A stretch of 64,000 nucleotides of DNA from Thalassobacillus sp043497085 (GCA_043497085.1 JBIEKI010000009.1), one strand, 5' to 3'. Shown: positions 8,805 to 17,847, numbered from the stretch's first letter. The notes: generated by a model not told the origin, from the letters alone. Numbers and translations are program-made.

Positions 8805-9845
8805 CTAATGCTTATCTTGAACCAAGTGGGAGTTCCTTAAATAGAAACGTCCCATTTTATCAAGCAGCAGTGACAGAAGGTTTGTCCTCCATACCATGTT
8901 TTTCAGCAAACACCAGTGTTTCCTTTTAGGCTGAAACAGTTTGATCCAACCTGTTTTCGGCACTTTCATCCAATCTGCAACTTTATCACCAACTTGAAAA
9001 CGAATCAAAGCTGGGATTATACCATTTAGCGGTTTAAACTTAAGTTCTTTTTTAAGAAGACCAATTAAAGATAAAGTGAGATCGACACCTTGATCACTTG
9101 ATTCTTGGTTACGTCCAAATACAGTCGTTTCTAATGCAATTGCATCGTTAAAGGAATCGGGTAGAACTTCTTCCTTGATCCCTAACAAAACACCAATAAC
9201 CCGCCAAAAATAATAATAATCTTCTGCTTCCTCCTTAGAAACAGCCACTCCGAATTTTCTTAAATTCCTTATTACGACGGTTGAAAATGAAAACAAGGTA
9301 CCCAATAAATCTTCCTGGTTAATGGGGGTCTCTTTTTCATTGAGGTTACTATTTTTGATATGGTATCGAACCATTGCATGGACGAGTCTAATCTTTTGAA
9401 TAAGCTCTAGGGTAGTTTCGTCACCTTTCCCTAATTTTTTTGGTGTCATAACCTTTAATATAAAGTCAGCTGTTGTGACGACACGGTTATAGGTGTCGTC
9501 AGACAATCTGCTTGTGTAAGCTAGTACTTTTACTCCGTTTTTGCATGCATAGCATTCTACTAGAGATGCTGTTGCCAATATAATGACGATAATTCCTTTG
9601 TTCCTTTGAAAAAACTCGCTTGCTTTTTCTAAGCGGGGAGCATCTACCCATAATGGTAACTGGCGGGCGATTGCAAGTTGCTTTTGTAATTCATCAGGAA
9701 CGTTTTCACTTAATTCTCCCACATGTCCATGTAGTAAATGAAGCAAGTACTTTTCGCTATGTGAAGTTATTATATTTTCCACAAAAGGATCTGCCCAATC
9801 ATCTCCTTCATGTCTTAGTAAATTAAGGGATTCATTTGAAATCAT
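8805..9845 (-). CDS. MpaB/latex-clearing-protein-like oxygenase (DUF2236 family)
   Basis: 346 residues. The central motif IRLVHAMVRYHI and the later EDYYYFWRVIGVLLGI match the pattern of the MpaB/rubber-oxygenase catalytic domain (formerly DUF2236), whose characterised members are b-type haem oxygenases. The His in RLVHA is a candidate haem-contact or active-site residue. There is no signal peptide, so the protein is likely cytoplasmic. The start ATG at 9845 follows GAGGAGAA. The substrate cannot be inferred, and no pathway genes are adjacent. Confidence 0.7.
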   Translation of the reverse strand: MISNESLNLLRHEGDDWADPFVENIITSHSEKYLLHLLHGHVGELSENVPDELQKQLAIARQLPLWVDAPRLEKASEFFQRNKGIIVIILATASLVECYACKNGVKVLAYTSRLSDDTYNRVVTTADFILKVMTPKKLGKGDETTLELIQKIRLVHAMVRYHIKNSNLNEKETPINQEDLLGTLFSFSTVVIRNLRKFGVAVSKEEAEDYYYFWRVIGVLLGIKEEVLPDSFNDAIALETTVFGRNQESSDQGVDLTLSLIGLLKKELKFKPLNGIIPALIRFQVGDKVADWMKVPKTGWIKLFQPKRKHWCLLKNMVWRTNLLSLLLDKMGRFYLRNSHLVQDKH

Positions 9846-10012
9846 TATTTTCTCCTCACTTCATAACTACTTTCCACATTTTATGAGGCGATTTTTTCTA
9901 TCGTGTAGGCAGTTCATAGCTGTTTTTACCGATTTCTTAAAGGCGCAACAGGAGGTTTGAATATTGAAGAATGAAGTATTATCTTGAAACTGATTCTTTC
10001 TAATAATAAATG

Positions 10013-10063
10013 ACGGTGCCAGCCCCCCCTGCGCTAATTGTGCTGGGGGGGCTGGCACCGTTT
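10013..10063. repeat. Family A palindromic repeat, copy 1 (GTGCCaGCCCCCC type)
   Basis: A near-perfect long hairpin: ACGGTGCCAGCCCCCC pairs with its complement ending in GGCACCGTTT around a short loop. It is one of nine recognisable copies of the same intergenic palindrome in this window. Confidence 0.85.
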
Positions 10064-10081
10064 AGAATGCGGAATAAAATA

Positions 10082-10140
10082 AATAAGCAGTTCAATGTAT
10101 GGGTGTCAGCTTGAACCCAGGATTGAACTGCTTATTTTTA
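10082..10140. repeat. Family C palindrome, copy 2
   Basis: Arms AATAAGCAGTTCAAT (10082-10096) and ATTGAACTGCTTATT (10122-10136), followed by T-rich sequence. The outer arms match the terminator at 8566-8615, but no gene ends here on the plus strand, so it looks like a dispersed element rather than only a terminator. Confidence 0.7.
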
Positions 10141-10224
10141 TCGTTCCTGCATTGATTTAAAATAGAGGATTATTAAAGTCGATGGAGAAATTAATAAACG
10201 ATCTATACTTGCAGGAGGGATCTA

Positions 10225-10608
10225 ATGATTAATCGAGTCGGTCAAATCATGGTGTATGTCAATGATCAGGATAAGGCAGTCAGTTTTTGGACAGAAAAAG
10301 CAGGGTTTCGTGTGATTGCGGATGAAAATGACGGGCAGGGGATGAGATGGATTGAGATTGCCCCTACAGAAGAAGCGGAAACAAGCATAATCCTTCACGA
10401 CAAGCAATTGATCGCTAAAATGGAACCTGAAATGAATCTTGAAACACCTTCGTTAATGTTTTTCTCTGACAACCTTGAACAGTTACATAATGACTTATCC
10501 AGTGAAAATGTCACTGTTGGGGAAATTGTTAGCATGCCTGCTGGAAGAGTATTTAATTTTGCTGATGATGAAGAAAATTATTTTGCAGTTATGGAAAATA
10601 GGAAGTAG
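10225..10608 (+). CDS. VOC (glyoxalase/bleomycin resistance) family protein
   Basis: 127 residues, the usual single-VOC length. The N-terminal beta-alpha unit (VGQIMVYVNDQDKAVSFWTEKAGF) and the C-terminal GRVFNFADDEENYFAVME are typical. VOC proteins bind a metal and act as lyases, dioxygenases or drug-binding proteins; the role here is unknown. GGAGGG is placed well before ATG 10225. A family B repeat follows directly. Confidence 0.8.
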   Translation: MINRVGQIMVYVNDQDKAVSFWTEKAGFRVIADENDGQGMRWIEIAPTEEAETSIILHDKQLIAKMEPEMNLETPSLMFFSDNLEQLHNDLSSENVTVGEIVSMPAGRVFNFADDEENYFAVMENRK

Positions 10609-10611
10609 TGC

Positions 10612-10718
10612 GCCGGGTGACTGACCCACTGTATGGAGAGTTTTGAAGTCGATTTAGTTTTACCAATAAGAGTTTATCTTGTGGAAGCGGGTGGGCGAGG
10701 TTCAGGCACCCTTGGTAT
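10612..10718. repeat. Family B repeat, copy 1 (~105 bp)
   Basis: It begins CGGGTGACTGACCCACTG, carries an internal TTTTACC, and ends GGCGAGGTTCAGGCACCC. Both ends are imperfect inverted repeats of each other. Related copies lie at ~19048-19138 and ~24255-24357. Confidence 0.75.
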
Positions 10719-10801
10719 TTTGCAGTCATGAAAAAGAGAACTGCGCCTGATTCTCATTGCTCTAATGTCGAATTATATCGATTGAAAATTCTGAAAAATC
10801 A

Positions 10802-10830
10802 TTTACTTTACGTTTTTACATCTGTATAAT
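10802..10830 (+). promoter_or_regulatory. SigA-type promoter of the GntR gene
   Basis: TTTACT (10802-10807), 17-bp spacer, TATAAT (10825-10830). The candidate operator at 10841-10853 sits at or just after the expected transcription start. Confidence 0.6.
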
Positions 10831-10840
10831 CTTAATAAAT

Positions 10841-10853
10841 TATAAAGTTATAA
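10841..10853 (+). promoter_or_regulatory. Candidate GntR operator, site 1
   Basis: TATAAAGTTATAA. The exact reverse complement occurs at 11799-11811 ahead of the catabolic operon. Shared exact 13-mers at the regulator's own promoter and its target are typical of autoregulated GntR/HutC repressors. Confidence 0.5.
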
Positions 10854-10881
10854 TATTATAATGTGATTGGAGCAAGTACAC

Positions 10882-11592
10882 ATGAAATTAGACAAGGGAT
10901 TACCCATTCCACTATATCATCAAGTCATCGAAATCTTAGAAACTAAGATAGCAAATGGGGAGTGGAAAGTTGGAGATCAAATACCTACAGAAAACGAATT
11001 AGCAAAGCATTTTAGTATTAGTAACATTACCGTAAAAAGGGCGGTACATGAACTAGTAGACAAAGGCTTATTATATCGCCAAAGAGGGAAAGGAACTTTT
11101 GTTGCACCTCAATTTAAAGAAGCTGAGATGTACAAATTGTTAAGTTTCGGTTCAGAGAAAGAGTATCCACATCAAACCATAAAATTTTCAATAGAAGAAG
11201 CTGGAGAAGAGGCTGCAAAATGGTTGAACATTTCAAATATAGATCCGGTAATAAATTTAAGCCGATTAAAAATGGATGGGGATAAGCCGGTTGGTGTAGA
11301 ACATATCTATTTAAATTACCAACTGTGTCCAACCATTACCCAAGAATCCATGGAAAATCAATTAATCTATGATGCACTGAAAGCAGAGAATATTAAACTT
11401 GGGAGAACAAAAATCGATTTCTCAGCACTAAATGCAGGAAATGCTGAAGTTGAGATGCTTAATATAGAAAAAAACACGCCATTAATCTCCATCCAAAGAA
11501 CTACATTTACAGAAAAGGATCAGATTATTGAATGCTCCAGATTTTTACTTGGTCAAGATCATGCCCATTATTCTATTGAATTTTCCTTTTAA
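10882..11592 (+). CDS. GntR/HutC-family transcriptional regulator with UTRA domain
   Basis: 236 residues. The N-terminal winged helix is typical (LPIPLYHQVIEILETKIANGEW, then TENELAKHFSISNITVKRAVHELVDKGLLYRQRGKGTFV). A UTRA ligand domain follows (VINLSRLKMDGDKPVGVEHIYLN). ATG 10882 is preferred over TTG 10867 because GGAG lies just upstream. Position and shared operators suggest it represses the dehydrogenase-TRAP operon at 11870-18993 until an amine or imino-acid ligand binds. Confidence 0.9.
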   Translation: MKLDKGLPIPLYHQVIEILETKIANGEWKVGDQIPTENELAKHFSISNITVKRAVHELVDKGLLYRQRGKGTFVAPQFKEAEMYKLLSFGSEKEYPHQTIKFSIEEAGEEAAKWLNISNIDPVINLSRLKMDGDKPVGVEHIYLNYQLCPTITQESMENQLIYDALKAENIKLGRTKIDFSALNAGNAEVEMLNIEKNTPLISIQRTTFTEKDQIIECSRFLLGQDHAHYSIEFSF

Positions 11593-11798
11593 CCAAAGCT
11601 AGTTTCTTTAACAATGTAAAGTTAAAATTTTATAGTTTTTACTAAGGGGGTGGAAGTCTTCAGGAGTTAAAAATTATAAATGCAACTGTGTAAGTGGGTA
11701 ATTCCAGTTCAGATACAAACACTTTAAGAGGTTGCTTTTACACTAAGATACTTAGAATTACCGCAGAAGAGCATAAGAAGTACATATCACTTTAAAAG

Positions 11799-11821
11799 TT
11801 ATAACTTTATATTATTATAAT
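11799..11821 (+). promoter_or_regulatory. Candidate GntR operator site 2 overlapping the operon promoter
   Basis: TTATAACTTTATA (11799-11811) is the exact reverse complement of the site at 10841. A TATAAT lies at 11816-11821 and may be the -10 box; no good -35 is visible. A related TAAAGTTAAAATTTTATA stretch lies near 11617. Confidence 0.5.
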
Positions 11822-11869
11822 TTAATTTCTGATTTACTTAGACTTCTGATTATTAGTGGAGGTGAGTTT

Positions 11870-12193
11870 GTGGAGTTTATTAAAGATCATCCTATATTGC
11901 AAAATACCCAGAATGAAAAGGTCACGTTTTTTTATGGAGGTACACCGCTGCATACAAGAAAAGGGACAACTGTAGCAGCAGCACTAATGGAAAATGGAAT
12001 AAAGAAACTGGGTGTAAGTCGGAAGTTGAATCAGTCAAGGGGGTATTTCTGTGGAATAGGTCGTTGTTGCAGTTGCTTTGTAACCATTAATGGTGAAGAG
12101 CATGTCCGGTCTTGTATGGTCACTGTTGAAGAATCAATGGAAGTTCATCCTAATTTACAGGATCCTAATGTAAGGAGTAATACCAATGAATAG
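11870..12193 (+). CDS. 2Fe-2S ferredoxin-like subunit (HcnA-like) of a flavin dehydrogenase
   Basis: 107 residues. The cluster motif is visible as GYFCGIGRCCSCFVTINGEE followed by RSC, fitting the C-x4-C-x2-C...C pattern of small HcnA/SoxA-type subunits. GTG 11870 follows GGAGGTGA. The stop overlaps the next start by 8 nt, indicating translational coupling with the FAD subunit. It should pass electrons within an HcnABC-like oxidase/dehydrogenase of the hydrogen cyanide synthase or D-hydroxyproline dehydrogenase type. Confidence 0.85.
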   Translation: MEFIKDHPILQNTQNEKVTFFYGGTPLHTRKGTTVAAALMENGIKKLGVSRKLNQSRGYFCGIGRCCSCFVTINGEEHVRSCMVTVEESMEVHPNLQDPNVRSNTNE

Positions 12194-13265
12194 TGATCTA
12201 TTAGTTGTTGGAGGTGGACCGGCCGGTTTAATGGCTGCCCTTGAAGCTGCTGAATATGGCGTGAATGTTGCTATTGTGGAAGAATCCAGTCGACTTGGAG
12301 GGCAATTAAGACAACAAACGCAATACCTTTCTCCACTGCCATCAGGAATAGGGGAAATTAGAGGGTTTGAATTGGCAAATGAACTAGTAGAGTCTGTCAC
12401 CTTTCATAAACATATTGCTACATATACGAACCATACAGTCATCGGTCTATATGAAGATGGGCGTGTTGGAATAAATAATGGCAAAGAAATTATTCGGTGC
12501 GAAACAAAAAAGATTATCGTTGCGACAGGCGCAGATATTCAAGGTGTTTTATTTCCAGGTTGGACATTACCTGGAGTACTTACAGTTGGGGCGGCTCAAA
12601 TTCTGGTGAACCGCGAAAGGGTGAAACCAGGGAATGAGGCATTTATTGTTGGTTCCTCTGACTTTTCCATCGAAGTAGCGCTTCAACTCCATGATGTTGG
12701 TATTAACGTGCTGGGAATAGTTGAAACCGAAACAAGCTTACATGATAGAAAACAGGAAAACCTTTATAGGTTAAAAGAAAAAACCATTCCCATCTTAGAG
12801 AATTCTTACATTGAACAAGCAAAGGGAAGAGGACAGGTTGAAAAAGTAATCTTAAATCAAAATGGAAATAAAGAGGAGTATGACGTAGATCTAATATGTG
12901 TAGATGGAGGGCTAAACCCGGTTATAGAACTTTGCCAACTATATAATTGCAGCTTTGCTTTTAATGAAATACTCGGGGGATGGATACCCACCTATCAAGC
13001 CAATTTCGAGACGAGTACAGATGGTGTCTTCATTGCTGGAAATACAGCCGGAATTACAAAACAAGGGGCTGTGATGGTGACAGGGAAACTGGCAGGTTTG
13101 GGTGCTGCCGAATCTCTAGGGTATGTAGCAGAACAAGCTGCAGATGTATGGAGAAATAACTATTGGAGTGAGCTGTCGAAAATTGAAGATCCTCAGGTAA
13201 ATAAGGCAAGGACTTACCATATTCAGAACTTTGATACCTCAAAAACCAAAGTTTATGAAACCTGA
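12186..13265 (+). CDS. FAD/NAD-binding oxidoreductase subunit (HcnB-like, lacking fused BFD domain)
   Basis: 359 residues. The N-terminal dinucleotide-binding motif is VVGGGPAGLMAALEAAEYG; IVATGAD and a C-terminal GVFIAGNTAGITKQGAVM complete the pyridine-nucleotide-oxidoreductase fold. HcnB-type subunits usually end with a 2Fe-2S BFD-like domain. Here that domain is a separate gene 25 bp downstream with its own ribosome site. The start ATG 12186 follows AAGGAG. Confidence 0.85.
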   Translation: MNSDLLVVGGGPAGLMAALEAAEYGVNVAIVEESSRLGGQLRQQTQYLSPLPSGIGEIRGFELANELVESVTFHKHIATYTNHTVIGLYEDGRVGINNGKEIIRCETKKIIVATGADIQGVLFPGWTLPGVLTVGAAQILVNRERVKPGNEAFIVGSSDFSIEVALQLHDVGINVLGIVETETSLHDRKQENLYRLKEKTIPILENSYIEQAKGRGQVEKVILNQNGNKEEYDVDLICVDGGLNPVIELCQLYNCSFAFNEILGGWIPTYQANFETSTDGVFIAGNTAGITKQGAVMVTGKLAGLGAAESLGYVAEQAADVWRNNYWSELSKIEDPQVNKARTYHIQNFDTSKTKVYET

Positions 13266-13290
13266 AGTTAATTGTACAGGAGGGTTGGGC

Positions 13291-13611
13291 TTGGATAAAT
13301 CAACCATAGTATGCAGGTGTGAGGAAATTAATGTAGATGAAATCGAAACGGTTTTGAAAATGGGAGCTGAAACTTTTGATGATGTAAAGCGAATTACACG
13401 ATGCGGGATGGGACCATGCCAGGCAAAGATGTGTGTGAAACCCGTGGCCAACTTAATTAGCGAATATACCGGAAAACCTTTAGCTGACATTCCGCCTGCC
13501 CGGGCAAGAATGCCATTAAAGATAACACGGATGCGTGTGTTAGCAGGTAACGAAAGTCAAGCCTCTACAGTGAAAGCTGTATTTGGAGAAGGTGATCCAG
13601 ATGAAAAGTAG
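13291..13611 (+). CDS. BFD-like 2Fe-2S subunit of the HcnABC-like dehydrogenase
   Basis: About 106 residues from TTG 13291. The reading frame is open back to 13231, but ACAGGAGGG at 13276-13284 sits 6 nt before TTG 13291, which makes it the best start. The cluster ligands appear as VCRCEEI and TRCGMGPCQAKMC, matching the BFD-like [2Fe-2S] motif normally fused to HcnB. Its stop overlaps the next gene's start (13601). Confidence 0.8.
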   Translation: MDKSTIVCRCEEINVDEIETVLKMGAETFDDVKRITRCGMGPCQAKMCVKPVANLISEYTGKPLADIPPARARMPLKITRMRVLAGNESQASTVKAVFGEGDPDEK

Positions 13612-14689
13612 AACAAATGCAGAAGCCTACGATGTAGTTATTATTGGGGCAGGTGTCATAGGAAATAGTATTGCGTATCATTTATCTGAGCAAAATTCAC
13701 AGAACATTCTGGTTATTGATAAATCCTTTCCATTATCAGGAACCTCTGGCTCCACACAAGCGTGGGTGTGGGTACATACAAAGACTCCTTCTTCCTATGG
13801 CGAATTAAGTTTGTTCAGTTCAGAACTTTATCCTTATCTTGAACGAAAAATTGGAGATGTAGAGTACAAAAGGACAGGGGGATTGGCCCCGTTTTTTACA
13901 GAAGAGGATCGGGAGAAAGCAATGAAATTGGCTGAGAGTCAGGCAAAAGTAGGGATAGATATTAAAGTACTCAGCCGCGACGAAGTATTAAAAAAAGAAC
14001 CATCTTTTTCACCAAATGTAGTAGGAGCAACGTTCAGTAGTATTGATGGAAATGTAAATCCGTTTCGTCTACTGGAGCTATATACAAGGGCTGCTGAAAA
14101 AAATAAAGTGGATTATTCTTTTTACAATCCTGTTGTCGATATCGAACAACAAGGGGATGGCTATATCATTCATTCTGAAAAAGGGACGTTTCGAACGAAA
14201 AAGCTGATCCTGGCAGGCGGTCCCTGGTCCAGGCAACTGGGATCATTTCTAGGTCTTGATATTCCCGTCAAGTTGGTAAGAGGGCAGGTGCTAATTACAG
14301 AACCGCTCGCGCCTTTATTGAATTATACGATTGGAGGAATCAGGCAGGCAAATAATGGTGAGGTCCTGATTGGTTATTCAAAAGAAGAAGTTGGTTATAA
14401 TCGCCAGGGTACGCTGGACGTTATTCAGGAGACAGCGAATATGGCGGTATCCTTTGTTCCTGCGTTGGCCAATGCAAATGTTGTACGCAGCTTTTCAGGA
14501 GTGCGTGTAGTGCCAGAAGATGGATTGCCTATTTTCGGTGAAATCCCGGGGCGTAAAAACCTTTACATCGCAACCATGCATAGTGGAATAACATTGTCCC
14601 CTGTTATAGGTACGTTGATGTCAGAGCTGATTTCAAGTGGAGAAACATCATTACCTATAGAGAAGTACTCGATTTCCCGATTTGCTTAA
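13601..14689 (+). CDS. DAO-family FAD oxidoreductase (HcnC-like catalytic subunit)
   Basis: 362 residues. The N-terminal FAD motif is VVIIGAGVIGNSIAYHLSEQ and the C-terminal portion VRVVPEDGLPIFGEIPG...TMHSGITLSPVIG is typical of D-amino-acid/glycine oxidase-type enzymes. With the three preceding subunits it should form a heteromeric amine or D-amino/imino-acid dehydrogenase. ATG 13601 overlaps the preceding stop. Substrate candidates are D-hydroxyproline, D-amino acids or N-methyl amino acids; none can be chosen from sequence. Confidence 0.85.
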   Translation: MKSRTNAEAYDVVIIGAGVIGNSIAYHLSEQNSQNILVIDKSFPLSGTSGSTQAWVWVHTKTPSSYGELSLFSSELYPYLERKIGDVEYKRTGGLAPFFTEEDREKAMKLAESQAKVGIDIKVLSRDEVLKKEPSFSPNVVGATFSSIDGNVNPFRLLELYTRAAEKNKVDYSFYNPVVDIEQQGDGYIIHSEKGTFRTKKLILAGGPWSRQLGSFLGLDIPVKLVRGQVLITEPLAPLLNYTIGGIRQANNGEVLIGYSKEEVGYNRQGTLDVIQETANMAVSFVPALANANVVRSFSGVRVVPEDGLPIFGEIPGRKNLYIATMHSGITLSPVIGTLMSELISSGETSLPIEKYSISRFA

Positions 14690-14728
14690 TTGGAAAATAA
14701 ATCTAAAATTTGGGAGTGAAAGGATGAG

Positions 14729-15253
14729 ATGAGTACATTTATTAAAAAGTTACAAAAGATGCAACGTGTTGTCGTCTTATGCTTAATTATGATATTGCCG
14801 TTGCTCGTGTTTACCCAAGTACTGTTGAGGTATGTCTTTAAGGCTCCGTTGATGGGCATTGAAGAACTTATGCTGTTTCCTACCATTTGGTTGTATATGC
14901 TGGGCGGAGCTAACGCTTCCATGGAACGAAATCATATTTCGTGTGGTGTACTGACTTTATACATTAAAAGAGAAAAAACGAACAATCTTTTTAATTTAAT
15001 CACATCGATATTATCATTTGTCATCAGTACCTGGCTTACTTTTTGGGCGTTTAAATACTTTTTGTATTCCTTACATGTATGGAAAGAAAGCAATCTCCTC
15101 TTAATTCCTATGTTTTTTGGTGAAAGCGCAGTATTTTTTGGGCTTTTAATCATGACTCTCTATGCATTTATGGATATTAAGCATAATTTTATGAAGCTAC
15201 GGACTCGCTACACGGTAGAGGAGGGACTAAATGTTAACAATAGTAATACTTGA
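14729..15253 (+). CDS. dctQ: TRAP transporter small membrane subunit (DctQ family)
   Basis: 174 residues with four predicted membrane segments (first at ~14-38) and the family pattern TQVLLRYVFKAPLMGIEELMLFPTIWLYMLGGA. It pairs with the large DctM subunit whose start overlaps it by 23 nt. ATG 14729 follows GTGAAAGGATG. It is part of a Na+- or H+-coupled solute importer that likely feeds the dehydrogenase encoded upstream. Confidence 0.9.
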   Translation: MSTFIKKLQKMQRVVVLCLIMILPLLVFTQVLLRYVFKAPLMGIEELMLFPTIWLYMLGGANASMERNHISCGVLTLYIKREKTNNLFNLITSILSFVISTWLTFWAFKYFLYSLHVWKESNLLLIPMFFGESAVFFGLLIMTLYAFMDIKHNFMKLRTRYTVEEGLNVNNSNT

Positions 15254-16541
15254 TGTGATCTTACTTGTTTTCCTGCTGTTTATGAATGTACCGCTTCCTT
15301 ATTGCTTTGGTGGTGCCCTTTTATTTATGGTTCTGTTCGGTGATGTTTCGATGCAAAGTATGATGCTATGGACATTTAATCAAACGATTAGCCCGGTACT
15401 GCTAGCTAGTCCGCTTTTTATCCTTGCTGGAGTTGTAATGGGAGGAAATGGTGTTGCCAAGCATCTCTTGAATTTCACGGATATTTTTGTTGGGCGGATA
15501 AAGGGAGGAATCGGTGTTGTCTGTGTTGCTACCTCGGCATTTATTGGCGCAGTGTCAGGCAGTGGTTTCACGGGTGTAGCTGCAACCGGTCCAATTATGA
15601 TTCCACGAATGGTAAAGCAGGGATATCCACGGGGCTATGCAACTGGATTGGTTACCGTTTCATCCGTTCTTGGTCTGCTTATTCCACCAAGTGTCATTAT
15701 GATTTTGTATGGATGGGTTACGAATACATCGATTCTGGCAGCATTTCTTTCAACTTTAGGACCTGGATTATTAATCGTGGTCTTATTTTCGATTATAAAC
15801 CTTGTTTGGACGAGAAATTTTCCGAATATTCAGATTGAGGAATCGGTGACAAAGCCTGAAAAGGTAAGAATTATTAAGAAAAGGTCGCTTTTAGCATTTC
15901 CTGCATTACTTTTACCAGTTATTATTCTGGGTGGAATCTATGGGGGGATTTTTACCCCAACTGAAGCTGCTGCAATTGCAACAGTAGTTGCACTCCCTAT
16001 TGGATTCTTTATTTACAAGGAATTAAGTGCCAAACAATTCTTTGAACTTGCAGAAGAATCTGCTACGTCAGTCGGTGCAATTATGACTATGATTTTCTTT
16101 ACATTAATGCTAAGTCAAACTTATGTAATGATGCAGGTTCCTCAAGCAATCATTGATTTGTTTTTTGGTATCACTGATAACCCTATTATTATGTTACTTA
16201 TTATTAATATTTTCCTATTTTTAGTGGGGATGATTGTCAACGACGCCACAGGTATGATCTTAGTTGCTCCTCTGCTTTTACCTTTGATTACAGAATTAGG
16301 AATTGATCCGGTTCATTTTGCAGCGATTATGGGCGTTAACCTGGCAATGGGCGGGGTAACTCCCCCATATGCAAGTATCTTATATTTAGGTATGCGAATT
16401 GGAAAATGTGAGTTTTCAGAATTACTTAAGCCTACCTTAGTTTTCCTCCTTTTTGGATACTTACCTGTCGTTTTCCTAACAACATTTTGGCCAGATTTAT
16501 CTCTATTCCTTCCAGGAGTTTTTGGTTTACTAGAAAATTAG
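15231..16541 (+). CDS. dctM: TRAP transporter large membrane subunit (DctM family)
   Basis: 436 residues with about twelve hydrophobic segments. Typical stretches are GGNGVAKHLLNF, SAFIGAVSGSGFTGVAATGPIMIPRM, LIPPSVIMILYG and MGVNLAMGGVTPPYA. It forms the translocating subunit of the tripartite importer. GAGGAGGG precedes ATG 15231, inside the dctQ 3' end. A 179-bp gap without a terminator separates it from dctP. Confidence 0.92.
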   Translation: MLTIVILDVILLVFLLFMNVPLPYCFGGALLFMVLFGDVSMQSMMLWTFNQTISPVLLASPLFILAGVVMGGNGVAKHLLNFTDIFVGRIKGGIGVVCVATSAFIGAVSGSGFTGVAATGPIMIPRMVKQGYPRGYATGLVTVSSVLGLLIPPSVIMILYGWVTNTSILAAFLSTLGPGLLIVVLFSIINLVWTRNFPNIQIEESVTKPEKVRIIKKRSLLAFPALLLPVIILGGIYGGIFTPTEAAAIATVVALPIGFFIYKELSAKQFFELAEESATSVGAIMTMIFFTLMLSQTYVMMQVPQAIIDLFFGITDNPIIMLLIINIFLFLVGMIVNDATGMILVAPLLLPLITELGIDPVHFAAIMGVNLAMGGVTPPYASILYLGMRIGKCEFSELLKPTLVFLLFGYLPVVFLTTFWPDLSLFLPGVFGLLEN

Positions 16542-16720
16542 GGATGATAGGTAGAGATACCACACCTTAGAAGAAAATGCAGCGCAGATTCTTAAAGGAT
16601 TGAAGGGAGGGATTTCTACATAGATATCTGAATGTTTAGAAAAAATGTAGTTGTCTGCTCAGTTAAAGAGAAAAGTAGTATTGTTCTATTCATTTACCAG
16701 ATTAAAAGGGAGGCTTTACT

Positions 16721-17734
16721 GTGAATTTTAAAAAATCAATTTCGCTCTTGTTTGTTTTAATGATGCTAACGATGGGACTTATCGGCTGTTCTTCGTCTAC
16801 TAGCGCGGGGGAGGAAAAGACTTTTAAAATTGGACATATTCGACCAGAAGCTACGGGAACTGATAAAGATGTACAATGGTTTGCAGAACAGATTGCTGAG
16901 AAAACCGGGAATAAGGTGAAGTTTGATATCTATCCAGCAAGTCAGCTTGGTGATTACTCTGTTGTACAAGAACGGGTAAGCATGGGAGATGTGGAAATGC
17001 AACTTGCTCCTGTTGGCCCGTCTCTTAATAAAAATATGGGGATTACGTACATGCCTTATTTAGTGACAAACTGGGAGGATGCTCTGAAGTATTATGGCCC
17101 GGATAGTGAAATTGCAAAGGCTGTTGATGAAATGTTGCAAGAAGAAAACATAAAATTACTGGCAACTTATCCAAAGTACTTCGGGGGAATTGCCTTGAAG
17201 GAAAAGCCTGACAATCCAGCAGATATGAGTCGAAAAGATATTAAAATCCGTGTTCCAGGTACGAAAGTATTTGAGTTGACCGCAAAAGAACTTGGATATT
17301 CTGCAACACCACTGCCGTTTGCTGAAGCTTTTACCGCTATGCAAACTGGAATTGTTGATGGTGTAATTGGTTCAGGCGCAGAAGGGTATTATGCAAACTT
17401 CCGTGATCTGGCGAATTACTATTTACCATTAAATGACCATTTTGAAATGTGGTATATGTACATTAGTAACGATACGTGGGAGAACTTGACAAAAGAAGAA
17501 CAGGAGATTTTCCAAAACACTGCAAAAGAATTGGCAGAAAAAAGGTTTGCTTCAGCTGAACAAGAGACAGAAGACTATGAACAAAAGCTACGTGATGAAG
17601 GCATTGAGGTTATTGAGTATACAGATGAAGAGCTGGAGAATTTTGCAAAACAAGTGAGAGAAAATGTATGGCCTGAGCTGAAAAAAGAGTATGGAGAAGA
17701 ATTGTTTAATCGTGTAACTGAGGGCGTTCAGTAA
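16721..17734 (+). CDS. dctP: TRAP transporter substrate-binding lipoprotein (DctP family)
   Basis: 337 residues. The signal peptide ends in a lipobox LIGCSSS (lipidated Cys ~23). The mature part shows FKIGHIRPEATGTDKDVQWFAEQI, PASQLGDY and the conserved Arg region KIRVPGTKVFELTAKELG, where TRAP binding proteins hold a carboxylate. The ligand is therefore probably an organic acid or zwitterionic amino/imino acid. GTG 16721 follows AAGGGAGG. A terminator follows at 17752. Confidence 0.92.
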   Translation: MNFKKSISLLFVLMMLTMGLIGCSSSTSAGEEKTFKIGHIRPEATGTDKDVQWFAEQIAEKTGNKVKFDIYPASQLGDYSVVQERVSMGDVEMQLAPVGPSLNKNMGITYMPYLVTNWEDALKYYGPDSEIAKAVDEMLQEENIKLLATYPKYFGGIALKEKPDNPADMSRKDIKIRVPGTKVFELTAKELGYSATPLPFAEAFTAMQTGIVDGVIGSGAEGYYANFRDLANYYLPLNDHFEMWYMYISNDTWENLTKEEQEIFQNTAKELAEKRFASAEQETEDYEQKLRDEGIEVIEYTDEELENFAKQVRENVWPELKKEYGEELFNRVTEGVQ

Positions 17735-17751
17735 GATAAACATTCATGTTC

Positions 17752-17793
17752 CTCAAATGGTCGATGTCCATTTGGGGAGCCATTTTTTTGAAG
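17752..17793 (+). terminator. Terminator after dctP
   Basis: CTCAAATGG pairs with CCATTTGGGG around a short loop, followed by a run of T after a short GAGCCA stretch. The amine oxidase gene lies 55 bp beyond and may be read through or have its own start. Confidence 0.65.
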
Positions 17794-17847
17794 AATTATT
17801 TTTGATAGACGAGATAAGTAAGTCTTAATCATGAGGAGGCGAAGGCA

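Noticed and set aside
9867..10058. 63-codon minus-strand frame
   Set aside because: Its first codons are the family A palindrome and there is no ribosome site; chance frame.
13231..13290. Upstream extension of the BFD-domain gene making it overlap the FAD subunit
   Set aside because: The TTG at 13291 has an excellent ribosome site; the extension has none and would read inside the preceding gene.
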